Shown: piece by piece, positions 34,723 through 46,294 of the stretch
Numbering within the stretch: position 1 is the stretch's first letter
Layout of the letters: each line of letters starts with the position of its first letter
From: Thermothielavioides terrestris NRRL 8126
Taxonomy: Eukaryota > Ascomycota > Sordariomycetes > Sordariales > Chaetomiaceae
Assembly: GCF_000226115.1 (NCBI RefSeq)
Contig: NC_016459.1
Coordinates: forward strand, 1,550,001 to 1,614,000
Direction of reading: 5' to 3'
DNA length: 64,000 nt
Translations under genes and position numbers: made by a program
The notes under the pieces: generated by a model
What the model was told of the DNA's origin: nothing
The model's database searches: none
Seen by the model: the letters and a program-made list of their open reading frames with translations, nothing else

Positions 34723-35120
34723 CTACTTCGATTTGGAGGCAGTCCATGAGTGTTGGTAGTCGGATGACCTGGGCTCGTTCTTGTCGTAGCTGGGACGACC
34801 ATGGTGGACGATCACGATGGTCTGCCCACTCCGGGAGCTTGTGACCTCTTTGACGTCCGTGTAGAAGCCGGCTACAGACAGATAGGTTAGTTACCCTCCA
34901 GTGGTCGACGCCGGGGAGGGTGACAACACTTACTCGACGATCCAGAACGGAACAGTGTGTCGGTGGTGGACTGGGAGGAGCTGGAAGAGTCCATGGAAAA
35001 GGGACTCGTTGTGTAGGAAGAGGAGGACGAAGAATAGGTGGATGCCCGTGAAGACAGGGAGGTGGACGGGCGCCTTCCGGCTTGGACAAGAACAACACCG
35101 GAACTGCGGTGCGAGGACAT
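34723..35120 (-). CDS. Small serine-rich protein of unknown function
   Basis: Two exons, 35120-34934 and 34871-34723, joined over a 62-nt intron with very good signals (GTAAGTG, CTAAC branch point, CTGTAG), give 111 residues. The first half is low-complexity, rich in Ser and Thr. The second exon encodes an ordered-looking stretch, GFYTDVKEVTSSRSGQTIVI followed by VHHGRPSYDKNEP. I do not recognise a family. No signal peptide or membrane segment is evident. It was not visible as one ORF because the intron shifts the frame. The splice signals and the change from random to structured sequence are the main evidence. Confidence 0.6.
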
Positions 35121-37040
35121 AGCGGGCAGGATCGGAAGAAGACGCTGAGGGCTCAGCTAACTAGTGTGATGGAGGTCGGAGCGGGTAGACGGGACCTGGC
35201 TGGCAGACAGATCGAGTAACAAACAGCGACACCTGCAGTAGAGAGTTCACACCGCGAGACGGACACCAGGAAAAAGGAGAGGTTATGGGGTTATAAATAC
35301 GTGTTAAAGCCATCTTGTTTAGGTCCCGACCTTTGCGTTGTTGCTTGGCCATGGCAACTTGGGCGCGCCCCGACCTCCAAGGTGAGGCAAGGAGGCGGCA
35401 GGGCGGACATCTGCTCGGTGAGTCCTTCAACAAGCCCCAAGGCAGACCGCAAGGCCTGGGACGATAGGTGCCTTGTGTTTCGTCGCTCATCCGGTCAGGA
35501 AACTGCCAAAGTGGAGCATATCGGATGACTCAATGGACCAGTGTGAGCCATTCGCCTTGCAACTCAGGCTCGGTGTCCAAGTTGCGGTCTGTATTCCGTA
35601 TCTACGGGATCAGAGCGTGGGGAGTTCATTGAAGTGATGTGAGACTTGAGTGCTGGGTTACTTGCCGAGCAAGATCCAATCACGATCCATGGATGGGCTG
35701 CCAAGGGTTGCCCTTTTTGACGTTCTGCCACCCTAGGCAGCGAGGAGCGCACCGGCGGCCAGAACGCAGCACGCTGCCAAGCATGGGGACGGGTTGGGGA
35801 GCGCAGTGGCGATGTGTACCGGGGTATTCTGTTTGGCGTAGCCAGATGGGCACGGCACAGCCCTACGCCAAGCTCGGTGAGACTGAGGCCAATACCTTAG
35901 GTAACAACACTTGCCAAATACCACCAGCTCACCGGAACGCAGGGATCTGTGTCTGGTCCTACTAGGCGTCCTACAAAGGCCTGGCTTTCTGCCTGCTGCT
36001 GCCTTCGATACCAGATAGCTGGGTCTAGAGCTCGACGCCTTCCCATTGCCAGGTTCCAGCAGATGGCTGATGAGGACGAATGACTCATCTCTAAGGCTGC
36101 ACAACCCGCAGCGCAAGGGCGGAGCCGACCGACGGAGTGAGCAAAGTTGTGTGCGTGAAGCACCCAGCTTGTTCGGCGGCCGGCCCTCTCAGCTATGGGA
36201 ACCTTTCTTCACGATGCTCGATGATGGGTGAGATGACCTAGACCTTCCGGAGGCGTCTAGTGTGCGGAATACATAGGTAAGGTAGGTATCTGGCAATCAG
36301 TACCCACATGCCATATCGGGCTGGACGCAGTGCCTCTGGAGGCCTCGGCCATTCCCGTCGCAATGGTTCCACCACAGTGGTTTGCCGGAACCTCTGCAGG
36401 TCTGGCTGAGAGTTGACATGGGGCGTTGCGACGCGATTGCCTGTTCCTCATGCGCATTTGCCCCTGACCGTTCACACCCGACTGTATCTCTGCATGGCAC
36501 AGCAGGGCGATCTCGCTGCCAGAACTGCGCCGTGTGCGATTGGCGCAATGCTTGTTCTCCGGGGTGCAGCGGCATGACGGGCGGTGGGTACGAGGTCGGT
36601 GTGGGCTGCGTACCTGCAGTGGTTTCCTGCGCTGCACTGCGCGGCGCTGCGGGGCCGGGCGCTCGGCAGGGTACCTCACAGGCATCCCCCATCCCGCTGT
36701 GATGGATTTCCTCCGCTAGGTACAGTACCTTACTGTGTAACATCCGGAAGATGTAATGCGTGTGCAGATTACTGTACGGAACTCCCGTAATTACACATAT
36801 TTCATGAAAGACGGTGGGGCATATTCGCCGTTTTGAAAGGTTGCTTTGTGACGGACTGGGGCTGCCGGGCGAGCACCTTGCAATCTGGCTTGATCTCATC
36901 CCGCCGCGTGCCGGGCTTCTGCTTCTCTGTCGCCCAGGGCCTGAGATCAGCAACCTTTCCGAAACTCGTGCCTGTTTTTGCACGCCCGTGACAGAGCCGC
37001 CGTCCTCCCTCCCGTCCTCCACGACTTGCCGTCGCCCAAG
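35121..37040. other. Long intergenic region, no gene seen
   Basis: About 1.9 kb upstream of FKBP2. Several overlapping ORFs on both strands (the longest 36,297-37,022 on the minus strand) have no recognisable domain and lie over what should be the FKBP2 promoter. Nothing else was identified. Confidence 0.45.
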
Positions 37041-37848
37041 ATGCAGCGCATCTTGCTATCGCTTTCTCTCCTTGCCTCAGCTGCTGTGGGCGCTTTGGCG
37101 TCGGAGGAGTTGAAGATCGACGTCACACTCCCCGTAGAATGCGAGCGGAAAACCCAGAAAGGCGACACGATCAATGTCCATTACCGGGGTACCTTGCAGT
37201 CCAATGGCCAGAAATTCGACGCCAGTGAGTCCTCCGTCGCTCGAGCATCCCCTCCTCTCCAGCCTCCGACCTCGGGGCGCCCAATGGATGCGCTGACGCG
37301 CCGTCTCGCCAGGCTATGATCGCGGGACACCCTTCAGTTTCAAGCTGGGCGCTGGGATGGTGATTAAGGGGTAATTCCAATAATTTCCGAAAGATGGATC
37401 TTGGGCCAAGCGGGTTCTGACAAGATACAGTTGGGACGAGGGCTTGCTCGATATGTGCATTGGCGAGAAACGGACCTTGACGATCGCCCCGAGCTATGGC
37501 TACGGCGATCGAAGTGTTGGTCCCATTCCCGCTGGTTCTACCTTGGGTGCGACTCCCCCGTCCTCGCTGTACCCACAATGCTCCTCCCCCTTTACATGCT
37601 CCTTCCTTTCGCGTTTCGCTGATTCTTGATGCTTGGCAGTGTTCGAAACCGAGCTGATGGGAATCGAGGGCGTGCCTAAGCCCGAGTCGATCGTGACCAA
37701 GTCCGCTACCGAGCCCGCTGATAGCCCTACCTCTTCGGCGAGCCAGAAGATCGCCGAGACAGTGGCCAGCGCCGTAAGTGAAGCGGCCGAGGCGGCGGAG
37801 ACGGTGGTCGCCGACACCGATGATGTCCAAGGGCACAATGAACTATAA
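37041..37848 (+). CDS. FPR2: FK506-binding protein 2, ER peptidyl-prolyl cis-trans isomerase
   Basis: Proline isomerase of the ER lumen assisting protein folding. Four exons: 37041-37224, 37313-37370, 37431-37546 and 37640-37848 (introns 88, 60 and 93 nt), 188 residues. Residues 1-20 are a signal peptide ([20 protein letters not shown]). The FKBP domain follows with [39 protein letters not shown] and [17 protein letters not shown]; the Trp of the binding pocket floor is in KGWDE. A Ser/Ala/Glu-rich extension of about 60 residues ends in HNEL, a variant of the HDEL ER-retrieval signal. Human FKBP13 and yeast Fpr2 are shorter. Confidence 0.95.
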
Positions 37849-38677
37849 ATTGGTTGGTGCGTCGGCGGGATAGGGCGTGATAGTCCTGTAGCAGAGCGCG
37901 CCGCGGGGTAAAGGGGGGGTTATGCGACACGCGCCCGCTCCCAACCCGAGCGCCCTCCTGATCAGGCTGAAGTCATAGTTGTCGGTTTAGCACTTCCAGG
38001 CCCTGCCGCCCCGAATACATCAGCTGGTTGACATGTCTCCATTCACCTTGTTGCCCTGTTTTCCTGCTTCTGGGCGCGCCCGGGCATGGTGGGGCAATGC
38101 AATAACTGCGACCGGGCGAAGGCGAGGGCATTGCGAGGCGAACGTTGGGGCTCTAAGTCAGGGGTTTAACAGCAAGTTAGTGATTCACCACTCGAGGTTT
38201 TGTGACGTGCAGACCGTCCCGGGTCTCGCCGATAAGCGGCGATGACCAGAACACCCTGAGCGACGTTTGGCGTCGCAGTTCCTCCGCTGCGCCGCGATCT
38301 TGCTCCGGACCACTGAGATAAAGTCGAGGCTGACGCGACATTGCCCTTGTATTGTTTTGCAGGTTGGTTGGGCGAATGAATGGTTGGTTGGTTGGATAGA
38401 ATGTCAGTTACGGAATCCTGGCGCATCCAATCTCTTTCTTGAGCAAGAGCGCCAGGTTCTGAGATGCCCGCCAAGTAGCATAGCACACAATTACACGGTC
38501 GCGACCTCATAATTACCCGAGTCCACGCGCCCTCCAGGGTACGCGGGAACCCTTTTCAGCGAGCGGCATGCATTCGCTGGTCCAACACGGCATTCCCCAC
38601 CAGCAGCGTGTTTCTCGTCGCCGCCGCATTGCCCTCTGGAGCGCTCCACCGTTGGACCGCGCCAAGCCGCTTCCAGG
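37849..38677. other. Intergenic region FKBP2 - TRK
   Basis: No gene recognised. A short GGTTGGTTGGTTGG run occurs near 38,380. Presumably FKBP2 3' UTR and TRK promoter. Confidence 0.45.
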
Positions 38678-40940
38678 ATGTCTCGTTGGCCTCACCATCT
38701 CGACGACGCAGAATCGGGCGCCGCCTCGGCGTGTTCCAAATTCCGGGCTTGGCTTCCACCGCTGAATTTCATCACCATCCACTATGCCTACTTCATCGTC
38801 GTCTGTCTGGTCGCCTCGCTCGTCTTCTGGGGGTCTTCGGACCCGGCGCGCCGCATCAGCTATGCCGACAGCCTGTTCTTGGTTGTCAGCGCCATGACCG
38901 AGGCAGGACTCAACACGGTCAACCTCAGCCAGATGACGACATGGCAGCAGACGATGCTGTTCCTCCTCATAATACTTGGGAGTTCGATATGGGTCTCCAT
39001 CTGGACGGTTGTGGCGCGCAAGCACGTCTTCGAGAAGCGCTTCCAGGACATTGTCCGCGCTGAGCGCATGCGGAGGGCGAGCCGGGCGGGGAGCGCCGTC
39101 AGTCTCCCCAAGCTGCAGCGCTTTCTTTCCTTTCGAAAGTTACCGACCACCATTCCGCTGCAGAGCCCCCTGGTGTCACAGGGAGGCGAGCATCCGGAAC
39201 CGAAGGAAGGCCCCCCGCCATCCGAGCCCGCTACAGGCCAGATTGAGCCAGCCGCTGCTGCTGCTGCTGCTAGCATTGATGCCCAGTTGGCCGTCGCCGC
39301 CGCCGCTCCTCGGGAGGCGGCACTCAGTCCTGCTCGCGTCGTTTTTGTCCACACTCCCCGGCCAAGCGAGGCTGTGTCCACCACGGCGCGCGAGCACTCC
39401 GAGCCAAGCCAGCTAACCCGCAGGAGTCGTAACGGAAAGGACGGCAGCCAGGACGATGGAAAGGACGACTTCAGCATTCGGCATCTCCTAGCACATAGAC
39501 CAGGCGGAAGAAACGCGCAGTTTCACGGTCTGACCCGCGAGGAACGTGAGCGTCTCGGCGGCTGCGAGTACCAGGCGCTGCGAGTGCTATCCGTCATTGT
39601 GCCTCTCTATTTCTTTCTCTGGCAGCTGCTTGGCTGTCTCGCGCTGGGCGCCTGGATCAACAAGTATCAGCCGGAGCCGCCGCTCAAGAACGGGATCAAC
39701 CCTTGGTGGCTGGGCATCTTCAACGGCGTGTCCGCTTTCAATAACTCGGGCATGTCACTTTTGGATGCCAACATGATCCCTTTCCAGAACTCCTACTTCG
39801 TGCTCATCACCATGGGCTTGATGATCCTGGCTGGCAATACGGCATACCCGATCTTTCTGAGGCTGATCATTTGGTCGCTCCTGAAGCTTTTGACAGCCGC
39901 CACGCGAGAAGACGACTTCTGCGGGCTCAAGGACACCTTGAGGTTCATACTTCAATATCCTCGTCGCGTGTACACGAACCTCTTCCCTGCTCGCCCCACC
40001 TGGTGGCTGCTGTTCATGCTTATCCTCCTGAACTCCGTCGACTGGGTATGTTTTGAGCTTCTCAACCTTGGAAACCGGGCGATGGATAGCATTCCTCAGG
40101 GTTCCCGCGTCATCGACGGGTTATTTCAGGCCCTAGGTCAGTCCCCTAACCCCTCTCTTGCTCCGGGCCCAGCATAGCCAGCTTTTTTTGCTGAATGACT
40201 TTGTAGCTGTGCGGTCCGGGGGTTTCTACATCGTGCCCATACCGTCGCTGTACGTCGGATTGCAGGTGCTCTATGTAGTGATGATGTACATTTCGGTGTA
40301 TCCGGTCGTCATCACCATGAGGCACTCCAACGTGTACGAGGAGCGGTCGCTCGGGATCTACGACGAGGATGAAGTTCGGGATGCGGACCCCGAAATGGCT
40401 ACCCCGTGGTCGGTCCACGGCCGCCGCCGAAGCGGCAATGGCGGCATGGCGGCAGCAGTCGGTCGGGTCATTAGCCGCACGTTGACCTTGCATGGGGTCG
40501 GCGCCAGGGCGCCTCCGCTGAACCAGGGCTCGGAGTCGCACATCAACTTCATCAGCCAACAGATCCGCGGGCAGCTGGCCCACGACACCTGGTGGCTCGT
40601 GCTCGCCATCCTCGTCATCGTGACAATCAACACGAGCAAATTCCTCGCCGACCCCATCAACAACAGCGTGTTCAACGTGATATTCGAGGTCGTCTCAGCG
40701 TACGGCTGCGTCGGCATCAGCGTTGGCGTTCCCTACGACTCGTTCAGTTTCTGCGGTTCATGGCACACGGCTTCCAAGCTGGTACTCTGCGCCGTTATGA
40801 TCCGCGGCCGCCACCGAGGCCTTCCCGTGGCCCTCGACCGGGCCGTACGCTTGCCGGGGGAGAAGCTACACGACGAGGAGGAAGAGGACCACCGCATCCG
40901 GAGAAGCATGACGATCCGCAGGGCCAGCACCGAAGCCTAG
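38678..40940 (+). CDS. TRK1: TRK-type high-affinity potassium transporter
   Basis: Plasma-membrane K+ uptake protein. Two exons, 38678-40136 and 40207-40940, with a 70-nt intron (GTCAGT...GAATGAC...TGTAG) splitting the Ala codon of QALAVRSGGFY; 730 residues. The four pore loops of TRK/HKT proteins are visible: SAMTEAGLNTVNL (71-83), SAFNNSGMSLLD, AGNTAYPIF and SAYGCVGISVGVP. A long cytosolic loop between the first and second MPM units is rich in Pro, Ala and Ser. VYPVVITMRHSNVYEERSLG and, near the end, MIRGRHRGLPVALDRAV are conserved in fungal TRKs. Length is a little below that of yeast Trk1. Convergent with polymerase kappa. Confidence 0.95.
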
Positions 40941-41358
40941 GCGGGCGGACCTGGCCCTGTGTTTAGGTCGGAGGTTGGCAGGTGGCCATTTTATATACGC
41001 TTGGGATTGGCCAAGACGAGAACTGTGGTTTCCAAAGGGCGTTTTGCGTTGGAGGGAACTGGGTTCGTGTTTGGTTACGGACATTTTTGGATGCAAAAAT
41101 TAGACGGTATAGACGGAGAAGCAGGTGTTTGGGAGGGATAGAAGGCGATGCTCACACGGATTTCGATAACCGCATGGGTTCATAGAAAGATAGAAAGGGG
41201 GTGGGATGCTGCCTCGTGCCGCGAAGGGGTCGAGTGTGGGGTAGCGAGGCTCTTTGTGTATGGATGTTGTAAGGAGCTTACCGTGTCATAGAGCTTTGCT
41301 ACATACATAACATGATCAAGCGCAGTATCATACTCCCAAGCCGCGTCGAAACCGAAGT
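40941..41358. other. Convergent 3' region TRK / polymerase kappa
   Basis: No gene; 3' UTRs of two converging genes. Confidence 0.5.
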
Positions 41359-43341
41359 TTACCCAAAACAGAGCTTCTTTTGCCTGGGATCTATTGGTGC
41401 CGGCGGCCGTCCCCTCTTCCGTTCTCTGACCCTTCGCATCTCGGGAGTGCCATTTTCGTGCTGCTGCTGCTGATGCCCTGCGGCATCCTGCTGGACCGTA
41501 TCCCGGATGGCTCGCCGTGACAGACACAGGTCGATGTGCTCATTGAACCGCCTCTCGTCTGCGGGCTGCGGCCTTGCGCACACGGGACAGTCCCACAGCT
41601 CCTCTTCTGGTGGCGGGGCTTGCTCCCTGGGAGGATTCGGCACTATCTCCTTCCCATGCTGGCGAGGGGACGTGATGACTGAGGCTTCACCGGATGCTGG
41701 GCAGTGGTCGGAACCAACTTCCTCATCAGGCAGCTTTCCCTCCCCACCCGCTGATTCGCTCACAACGACACCCCCATCCTCCAAAGAGCCAGCGGATTCA
41801 TGTTTCTGCGGCCTCAATCCAAAAAAGGCCCGCGCATCCGGCTTCTTGGTGCTCACCAGGTGGGTGCATCTCAGCCCCATCAGCCGGAGGGTCAAGCCGG
41901 GAATCTCTTGCTCTAGCTTCGCCAGCATGGGCAACGAGTAGCTGTACAGGTCATCCGCAAGATGCACAGCCTTCGGAGGAACGACCTGGCGGGTCAAAAC
42001 CTCGAAGGTGTGCAGCTTCACCTTCAAACACAGGGTGCGGCCCTTGCACTCTGCCCTCCGAAGGTCCGCCTCCAGCTCCTCGGCCGTTTGCCTCAGCTTC
42101 CGGCGCAGCTGGTCGGGATCACTCATCTCGCGGAACGTGCTTTCGGTGCCAACGCTCTTGCGCTCGTACTCGTCTGCGGGCTGTATATGCGTGCGGCCGA
42201 GGCCGAGATAGCAGCGGAGCAGGAACTCGTACGTCTTCTGTCCAAACAGCTGCGCCAGGTACTGCCGTTGGGCGTAAATATCCCCGCAGGTCTTGATCCC
42301 CACCGACGCCAGTTCGCGCTCCAGCACGCGGCCCACGCCGTTCACCTTGCGGCAGGGAAGGTCGCGCATGAAGGCCATGATTGCGGTCCGCTCGCGGGGC
42401 AAGACGAATTGCCCGTTGGGCTTGTTCATGTTGGAGCAAATCTTGGCGAGCCGCGCGTTCGCAGCGATGCCTGCCGAGACCGTGACGTGTGTCTTCTGGT
42501 GGATCTCCCTTCTCAGCTGGGAGACCACGTCGGCGGGGTCCATGTCATGCTCAGCACAGTATTCGGTGATGTTCAGGTACGCCTCGTCAATGCTGGCGCT
42601 CTCGAATCGCGGATCATAGTCGGCAAGGATCTCGCGCACCTCGGCTGCTTTCGCGTTGTACTTGTCGAAATTGAGCGGGAGAATGATTAGCTGCGGGCAG
42701 AGCTTCTTGGCCACAAAGGCGGCCATACCGCTGCGGCATCCGAAAGTACGGGCGACATAGTTACAGGTGGTGAGGACACCGCCGCCCACGGCGAAGGGAA
42801 GATCCTTCAACTCGGGCCGATCCAGTTGTTCCACCGCAGCGTAGAAAGCGTCGCAATCAATGTGCACGATATGCTGCGTTAGGTCACGAGAGAGCTCGAG
42901 CTCGGCGAGCAGGTTGTCGGCGGCGCGGAGCTCCCGCGAGAGGTCCCGAGCCTCGAGTTGGCGCTTCTTGGCGAGGATGCTGTCGATCTTGGCCGTAAGG
43001 GACTTATCCCGTGCCTCTTCGTGGTTGAAGAATTTGGAGCCCTTGGAAGCGTTATAGATGATCTCGGACACCTGCAACGTGGGCGGAGCGGGAGCATCCG
43101 GTTAGCGCGCAGCCGACGCCAGACAGCGCAGACAACGCTGACAGGGCGGACAGGGAGGACAGGGCGGACACGAGGGTCATGCCTTGGATTGGTCAACCGA
43201 GTCCTGGCCGGCCTTTGTGAGGGACGGGCCGAGAAGAGAGTACTTGAGCGATGCGTGCTCGGTTGCCGCGTTCACGCCGAATTCTTCGGCATCCACGGAC
43301 TTCCTGTCGGGCGTGGTTTGGGCCTCGGTTGTCATGGTCAT
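41359..43341 (-). CDS. POLK: DNA polymerase kappa (Y family, DinB type) with UBZ finger
   Basis: Translesion DNA polymerase in the nucleus. Two exons, 43341-43183 and 43071-41359, 623 residues. Exon 1 ends ...DQSK and exon 2 starts VSEIIYNASKGSKFF. Catalytic Y-family motifs are HIDCDAFYAAVEQ and SASIDEAYLNIT. The helix-hairpin-helix part is around RKVNGVGRVLERELA, and the little-finger domain follows (SVGTESTFREM). A C2HC ubiquitin-binding finger (UBZ4) reads CPVCARPQ...FNEHIDLC. The C-terminus is basic. The only way to keep the frame is an intron 43182-43072 (111 nt) beginning with GC, since an in-frame TGA follows the AAG|GCA junction; it ends in CAG. Two possible start ATGs lie two codons apart; the first was used. 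Confidence 0.93.
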
Positions 43342-43937
43342 GGTGGGAGGCGGATCAGGCGTGTGAGAAGCGACGGTTCAAAAGTGAAGCTCAGGGTCAT
43401 GGCGTCATGGCATTGCGAGGGCCTGTATAATCGGCGGACAGCATCGGGGGTTATTTTAGGTTTGTGGAGTTCTGAGTGGGAGAGTTATGCTGCTTGCGTT
43501 TGACTCTCCTGGGCTCTCGAGGCGTTGTTGAACTGACATGCGCGATTTGACGTGCGTGGGTTGCCAACCGCGTCGCCCTGCAAGTTCAGGCCCACGTAGA
43601 CCACGCCAGATCACGGGACCTCTTCGAATGGCGCCAATCCAGAAACGCGAACGCACAGACTCGCACTTTAAGTGTCGCGCGTCTTCGTGTGCGTGTCGCG
43701 AGCCGAATCACATCCACATTGACCAGCAGGGCCCCTCCCTCCCTGTGGCCCTTGGAGACGTGATTGACGGTTTCCCCTCGCCGCTCCGTTCAAGACTCGC
43801 CTTCTACACCACCGGCTCGGATTCAGCCCCGGGAACCTCGGTTGGACTTGCGACGGTTCATAATATCAATCAGTTCCCACGTGTATTTTTTTTGTGTGTT
43901 ATCGCTTTTCCCGTAGCCCCGAGTCGTTGGCGGCAAG
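43342..43937. promoter_or_regulatory. Divergent promoter, polymerase kappa / cysteine-rich protein
   Basis: About 600 bp between two divergent starts. No specific site was identified. Confidence 0.4.
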
Positions 43938-44645
43938 ATGCTTCTCAAGCGCAAGAGATCCGAATCGGAGTTGTCGCTCGGTGCAGTCTTCTCTTCGTCA
44001 CAGGAGCTAGACAGTGGCCGCCTTAACAGAATGTCCACACCCTCGCATCTGCCCAGTCGCACCATGAAGCGATTTCGCGACAATAGGCCGTCCGACTCAG
44101 AAGTATACAGTAAGTCGGAGACTTTCGCCTGGACCATGGCGACCTGCTTACCTCAGGCTGCTCCGACAGAGTACACGCTAGATGTCCTGTACTCCGCCCA
44201 GCGTCGACAGCACGAAGTGAATCATGCGGCGCTGCAATTATCCCGAGGCGCCCACTCCGAGGCACCCATCCGACTTCTCTCTCAAAGTCACAGCGGCGGC
44301 CAGCAGCGATCCTTGCACAGTTTCTGGAACCTGCCCGAGCCATCGTCCTCGACGAACTCTCTGGCATCATCCCCCGCCGCGTCTGCTGCGTCGTCTCCGT
44401 TGCCGGCACTGGCGCCCCCTAGCATCGTGACGGAGTGCGAGGACTGCGGCGCGGCACTGAGCGGCGTCGACGACGACGTGATGGTCGACGCTGACGCCTT
44501 CGGAACGGACCACGCCTGCGGTGCATGCGGGAAAGCGGTTTGCTTTAGCTGCTCTGTCAGCAATCTTGGAGAACATCGCCGATGCTTAGCTTGTGCTGGT
44601 CCTGGAAGGGGAGGGATCAACTCAAAAGCATGGATGACGAGATAG
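43938..44645 (+). CDS. Cysteine-rich putative zinc-binding protein, function unknown
   Basis: Starts MLLKRKRSESELSLG; a conserved-looking basic block SHLPSRTMKRFRDNRPS follows. The C-terminal 75 residues hold paired cysteines: CEDCG, CGACGKAVCFSC and CLACAG, a pattern that can bind two zincs (treble-clef or RING-like). I do not recognise a named family. The reading is open from start to stop (235 residues), but 44,110-44,169 looks like a genuine 60-nt intron: GTAAGT donor, CTTAC branch-like site, GACAG acceptor. If spliced, exons are 43938-44109 and 44170-44645 and the protein has 215 residues, with the retained Trp/Ser/Thr-rich segment removed. The spliced form is more likely, since the basic block then joins YTLDVLYSAQRRQHE directly. 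A nuclear role is plausible but not shown. Confidence 0.8.
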   Translation: MLLKRKRSESELSLGAVFSSSQELDSGRLNRMSTPSHLPSRTMKRFRDNRPSDSEVYSKSETFAWTMATCLPQAAPTEYTLDVLYSAQRRQHEVNHAALQLSRGAHSEAPIRLLSQSHSGGQQRSLHSFWNLPEPSSSTNSLASSPAASAASSPLPALAPPSIVTECEDCGAALSGVDDDVMVDADAFGTDHACGACGKAVCFSCSVSNLGEHRRCLACAGPGRGGINSKAWMTR

Positions 44646-45202
44646 CCAGAGACCAGAGTTTAATACGCTGGTTTGGGCTCAATGTGATATTGGATCGTTT
44701 ATGGGAATACAAGGGTGTCTGGGCGTTGTTGGAGTATCGGATTGGTTTGCATCTGGTTCGGGACTTCGCTGTGTTTGGTGTCGACTCTTGGGGTCAGTGC
44801 TTGGTCGTGGAGGAGCGGGATGTCTGGGAATATCACACGGCGGGCTGGCAGTCTTCAAACGAGAGAATAAGGAACATTTCCTTGATGCATTCTCTGATTT
44901 GTTTTGGGAACCATCCTTTAAAAGCGGCAGCCCGTTTAATACCATGCCCGACAGCGACGATGTACGCCCGTTTGTGTTAGTTGAGGGGAGGAAGGAGCTT
45001 AGGTGCGGGGCTGAGCTGCCTCGGGTACAGATACGTCAGGCACGCAAGGTACCCCGCCTCAACCCGCCGCTTCGTTTGTGCTTCTCAACGTTTCCCTTCA
45101 CCAAGGGTTGACCTCAACACCGGATCCCCGGCAACACCCGAACGACATATTTTGAGGGAACCAATCTGCTCTTGTTTCGCTTGCCTTCACGACGGAACCA
45201 GG
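44646..45202. other. Intergenic region, no gene seen
   Basis: About 560 bp; the ORFs present lack features. Likely the 3' UTR of the cysteine-rich gene and promoter of the MEMO1 gene. Confidence 0.45.
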
Positions 45203-46294
45203 ATGGGGACCCGAGAGGCCAGCCATGCTGGATCGTGGTACGATGACGACGCAGACGTGCTCTCCTCTCAGCTCGACGACTTCCTGAACCGCGTTCCGGC
45301 AACCTTGAACAACAACAATCTTCCGATTCCCGGTGCTAGGGTGATCATCGCTCCGTAAGTCGAAGATTCCGAGCGCCCTTGCTCATCGTGTGGTTCCGTC
45401 TTAACTTGTCCCCTTGGAAGACACGCTGGATACTCGTATTCGGGGCCCTGCGCCGCCTGGGCGTACAAGGCCCTCGATCTTCGGTCGGCGAAACGCGTCT
45501 TCATTCTCGGGCCATCTCACACCTACTACTTGCGAGGATGTGCCCTCACGACCTTCGACAAATATGAAACTCCGTTCGGAGACCTCGTTGTCGACAAGGC
45601 CACGACATCCGAACTCAAGCGAACTGGCCGGTTCTCGAATATGCCGCCGGGACGTGACGTTGATGAGCACTCTCTTGAGATGCATATCCCGTATCTCTGG
45701 AAACGACTGGAGCAGACCTTTGGCAGCGACAGCACTACATACCCACCCATCGTTCCCATACTTGTGGGTGACGGGTCTGAAGAGGAGGAGAAGTCTTTTG
45801 GGGAGCTCCTCTCGCGGTACTTGAAAGACCCGGAAACTGCCTGGATTGTCTCGTCCGACTTCTGCCATTGGGGGTCACGGTTCAGCTATCGACCGGAGTT
45901 CCACCAGGGCTCGATTCGGAACCTAGACGCCCCGAGAAGTCAGGGGTCGAAACGCGACGTTGTGCAGGCCGCGCCGGATTGGAGCAAGGTTGCTGAGGAT
46001 CCCGGTGCCCCGCAGATACACGAGGTCATCAAGGCCCTCGACCAGATGGCCATGGATGCGGTGGAATCTGGCACGCACAGCGAGTTCTACAAGGTCATCC
46101 AGGATACCCACAATACCGTCTGTGGGAGACATCCCATCGGCGTCATCATGGCGGCTTTGGAGTTGGTAGCGAAGGAACAGGGACTGCAGGAGGGGAAGGG
46201 CAAGTTCAGGTTCATTCAATACCAGAGGAGCAACCTGGTCAAGAAGCACTGGGACTCCAGTGTGAGCTATGCGTCGGCCTATGCGGTTATCTGA
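45203..46294 (+). CDS. MHO1: MEMO1 family protein
   Basis: Two exons, 45203-45354 and 45421-46294, with a 66-nt intron (GTAAGT...AAG), 341 residues. The start MGTREASHAGSWYDDD is the family N-terminus. The conserved metal-site type residues are in SHAGSW, HAGYSYSGPCAAWAYK, LGPSHTYYL, DEHSLEMHIPYL and SSDFCHWGSRF, and the C-terminus has CGRHPIGVIMAALE. Human MEMO1 binds ErbB2 and has been linked to copper and redox control; the yeast homolog Mho1 is poorly characterised. It is longer than the human protein (297 residues) because of an insert around residues 225-260 (NLDAPRSQGSKRDVVQ). Cytosolic, no signal peptide. Confidence 0.95.

Noticed and set aside
36297..37022. 241-residue minus-strand ORF upstream of FKBP2
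   Set aside because: No recognisable domain, and it lies over the FKBP2 promoter; composition is like other GC-rich shadow frames.
41962..42690. 242-residue ORF antisense to polymerase kappa
   Set aside because: Shadow of a well-conserved gene on the minus strand.
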